A stretch of DNA of 64,000 bases from contig CBDCRZ010000100.1 in NCBI GenBank assembly GCA_965221135.1, positions 930,001 to 994,000 of the forward strand, written 5' to 3'. The DNA comes from Sansalvadorimonas sp965221135. GTDB taxonomy: Bacteria; Pseudomonadota; Gammaproteobacteria; Pseudomonadales; Endozoicomonadaceae. The notes under the pieces were generated by a model, which ran no database searches, was not told the DNA's origin, and was given only the letters and a program-made list of their open reading frames with translations. Positions 62,176 to 64,000 of this stretch are shown here, in pieces. Numbering within the stretch: position 1 is the stretch's first letter; each line of letters starts with the position of its first letter. A program made the position numbers and the translations under genes.

Positions 62176-62700
62176 AGGCGATCTCTCAACAGCCATTGTG
62201 ATAATCGTTATTTGGCGTTACGGGGCATACCGGCCCTCCTGGCCTTTCGACAGTCTCCCCTGACCGTCTCCTTGCTCCAACATTCGATTCGCCTGAGCGA
62301 ATTTACAAGATCCCGACAGCGCCATCTGCCAGACAATCTTCTACAGCACATCCTGTCTGTCAGTGGAACCCACTTTTCACCAGTTTAACTACAGATTAAC
62401 TGGCTACCAGACTGCTGTTTGACCACCAAAACCTTTTGTGCGCGACCTTGGCGGCGCGTCATTGTACATGGGGTCAACCCCATTAACAAACCGACACACG
62501 GGGCGCAACTCGTGAAAACCGAATAGACCACATTCTGCGAATTAAGGAAAGACAGGTAAGGACAGGAACAGGCAGGAAAAGGTGGAAAACCGAAGGCAGG
62601 ATACAAAAAAGCCGCCACACAACCTAAAGGAAGCACGGCAGCATACATATGCATATAAAGCCAGGTAAAACCCTGAGGCACCCAGGGACAATCTAATCAA
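62176..62700. other. Long intergenic region between aroB and gltB, lacking the usual SPOR-domain gene
   Basis: 525 bases with no supported gene. Many gammaproteobacteria carry a damX/SPOR-type gene between aroB and gltB; none is recognised here. It contains a small palindrome, ATGGGGT-CA-ACCCCAT at 62468-62483, and should hold the gltBD promoter. A minus-strand open frame at 62385-62681 has no ribosome-binding site or SPOR features. Confidence 0.55.
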
Positions 62701-63816
62701 TCAAGATTTACAGTAATCCTGCAACAACTGCTGCAAAACACTGGCTGGAGCATCAGAGGTTACGACCGCCCCCCCCAACCCCTTCAATAGAATTAAACGA
62801 AGAACACCATCTTCGACTTTCTTATCAACACTCATCAAACCCATAAAATCGTCAGGAGTCATATCCTGGGGTACAGCAACAGGCAAGCCGGCCTGCTGTA
62901 GAATATTAACTGTGCGCTCGACCACAGACTCACTGGCCCAACCCATCCGACAGGATAGATCTGCCGCCATAACCATCCCGGCAGCAACAGCCTCACCATG
63001 AAGCCACACACCATAACCCTGATGTGTTTCAATTGCGTGACCAAAAGTATGACCGAGATTCAGTATCGCTCGACGGCCACTTTCAAATTCATCTTCCGCC
63101 ACAACCTGCGCTTTATTCTCACAAGAACGGCGAATAGCTTCTGCCAGCACATCTTGATCACGAGACATGATCTTGCCCATATTCTCTTCCAGCCACAGAA
63201 AGAAGGGCTCATCGGCAATCAAACCGTACTTCACCACCTCCGCAATACCAGCAGAGAGTTCACGATCAGACAGCGTAGAAAGTACCCCCGTATCCGCCAG
63301 CACACATTGAGGCTGATGAAAGGCACCAATCATATTCTTGCCCAGAGCATGGTTAACCCCGGTCTTTCCACCAACCGAAGAGTCCACCTGAGAAAGGAGT
63401 GTTGTAGGAATCTGGATAAAATTCACACCACGCTGATAGCTGGCCGCTGCAAAGCCACACATATCACCGACAACACCACCACCCAGCGCAATCAATGTTG
63501 TTTTACGGTCATGCTTTGCTTCAAGCAGGCCATCGAAAATCTGATTCAGTACATCAAGGTTCTTATATTGCTCGCCATCAGGAAGAACAATCGTCGTAAC
63601 CTGATAACCTTCAAGGGTTCTACAAATTTGCTCCAGATAAAGAGGCGCAACAGTTTCATTAGTGACAACGGCAACCCGTTTACCCCTGATATGAGGAACC
63701 AGAAGCTCTTTTCTTGCCAGCAGGCCAGAGCCAATATAAATGGGGTAAGAACGCTCACCCAGATCAACATTCAATGCTTGTACTGACTCATTGGAAAGAG
63801 CAGAGGTAGCCGACAC
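62701..63816 (-). CDS. aroB: 3-dehydroquinate synthase
   Basis: A 371-residue NAD- and metal-dependent enzyme of the shikimate pathway. Motifs: VDLGERSYPIYIGSGLL, LIALGGGVVGDMCGFAAASY, IQIPTTLLSQVDSSVGGKTG, and ILNLGHTFGHAIETHQGYGV with metal-binding His residues. The start is GTG at 63816, supported by AGGAG seven bases upstream; a TTG at 63774 would give a Pseudomonas-like N-terminus but has weaker support. Follows aroK by 39 bases, the standard aroKB pair. Confidence 0.95.
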   Translation of the reverse strand: MSATSALSNESVQALNVDLGERSYPIYIGSGLLARKELLVPHIRGKRVAVVTNETVAPLYLEQICRTLEGYQVTTIVLPDGEQYKNLDVLNQIFDGLLEAKHDRKTTLIALGGGVVGDMCGFAAASYQRGVNFIQIPTTLLSQVDSSVGGKTGVNHALGKNMIGAFHQPQCVLADTGVLSTLSDRELSAGIAEVVKYGLIADEPFFLWLEENMGKIMSRDQDVLAEAIRRSCENKAQVVAEDEFESGRRAILNLGHTFGHAIETHQGYGVWLHGEAVAAGMVMAADLSCRMGWASESVVERTVNILQQAGLPVAVPQDMTPDDFMGLMSVDKKVEDGVLRLILLKGLGGAVVTSDAPASVLQQLLQDYCKS

Positions 63817-63855
63817 AGCCTGACTCCTGTAAACGATAAAGATAGCCGTGAGTGA

Positions 63856-64000
63856 TTATGACGCGCTTTGAACAGCTTCAATGATTTCCTGAATAACCTG
63901 TCGAGGACTACCTCGATCAGTACAGACAATCAAATCAGCCGCCTGCCGATAGAGAGGCTCACGGGCCGAGTAAAGATCCGTTAAAACCTGCTCACGATCA
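63856..64000 (-). CDS. aroK: Shikimate kinase AroK, C-terminal fragment cut by the window edge
   Basis: The visible 47 residues (LTDLYSAREPLYRQAADLIV ... RQVIQEIIEAV) match the end of shikimate kinase, with the YxxREPLYxxxAD motif that carries the substrate/ATP-lid Arg. The gene runs off the right end of the window. It lies directly upstream of aroB as in most gammaproteobacteria and would phosphorylate shikimate. Confidence 0.88.
   Translation of the reverse strand, partial: DREQVLTDLYSAREPLYRQAADLIVCTDRGSPRQVIQEIIEAVQSAS

Noticed and set aside
62385..62681. Minus-strand open frame of 98 codons as a damX remnant
   Set aside because: No ribosome-binding site, no SPOR features, and a Cys/Pro-rich composition not like a gene of this genome.
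1..64000. CRISPR arrays, rRNA genes, tRNA genes, insertion sequences, integrases
   Set aside because: None was seen: no regularly spaced repeats, no transposase or integrase motifs and no tRNA-like cloverleaf were recognised while reading the window.

Overview
The window reads as chromosome of a marine, host-associated gammaproteobacterium of the Oceanospirillales/Pseudomonas side of the class, most probably Endozoicomonas or a close relative. This is inferred from gene order and protein flavour, not from a marker gene: no rRNA or tRNA gene is visible. Housekeeping blocks follow Pseudomonas order closely: dsbD-aroQ-accB-accC-prmA-(zinc-ribbon/DUF3426)-dusB-fis-purH-purD-(RetS-like kinase), aroK-aroB-gltB-gltD-hemE, and ampD next to a DUF1631 gene.

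Layout. Positions 1-1.3 kb hold the end of an unrecognised glycosyltransferase-like gene and a SanA-family gene. 1.5-7.7 kb is accessory: an AT-rich 878-residue protein with two tandem Fic-like modules, an aromatic amino acid permease, and a divergent pair formed by a SET-domain protein with a polybasic tail and a NADAR-domain protein with a proline-rich linker. The Fic, SET and NADAR proteins look like candidate secreted effectors. 8-22 kb is mixed chromosome: Lon-type protease, globin, ECF sigma/anti-sigma pair, HPt protein, ampD, DUF1631, acyl-CoA thioesterase, OppA-like binding protein, YhcC radical SAM, MFS carrier and GNAT.

22.2-38.5 kb is a Ysc-type type III secretion (T3SS) locus. On the minus strand one compact operon runs from a polyproline membrane protein through tip candidate, SycD chaperone, translocators SctE and SctB, gatekeeper SctW, TyeA and SycN to the inner-rod/ring/stalk genes sctI-J-K-L. 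A second minus-strand operon is sctX-sctY-sctV. The secretin sctC and an exported isochorismatase-like hydrolase lie on the plus strand between them. The ATPase (SctN), SctQ, SctR/S/T/U, SctD and the needle SctF are absent, so the rest of the apparatus must be encoded elsewhere if the system works.

38.6-64 kb is core metabolism and regulation: CBS protein, pyrophosphatase, DsbD, AroQ, acetyl-CoA carboxylase AccBC, PrmA, DusB-Fis, PurHD, a hybrid sensor kinase at the RetS position with a degenerate ATPase domain and one receiver, HemE, RidA, glutamate synthase, AroB and the C-terminus of AroK.

The most interesting material is the three candidate effectors with enzymatic folds, the LysM-bearing secretin, the polyproline membrane protein heading the translocon operon, a shared C-terminal Arg/Lys-Asn-Ile ending on three translocon-operon proteins, and a long imperfect inverted repeat between accC and prmA.
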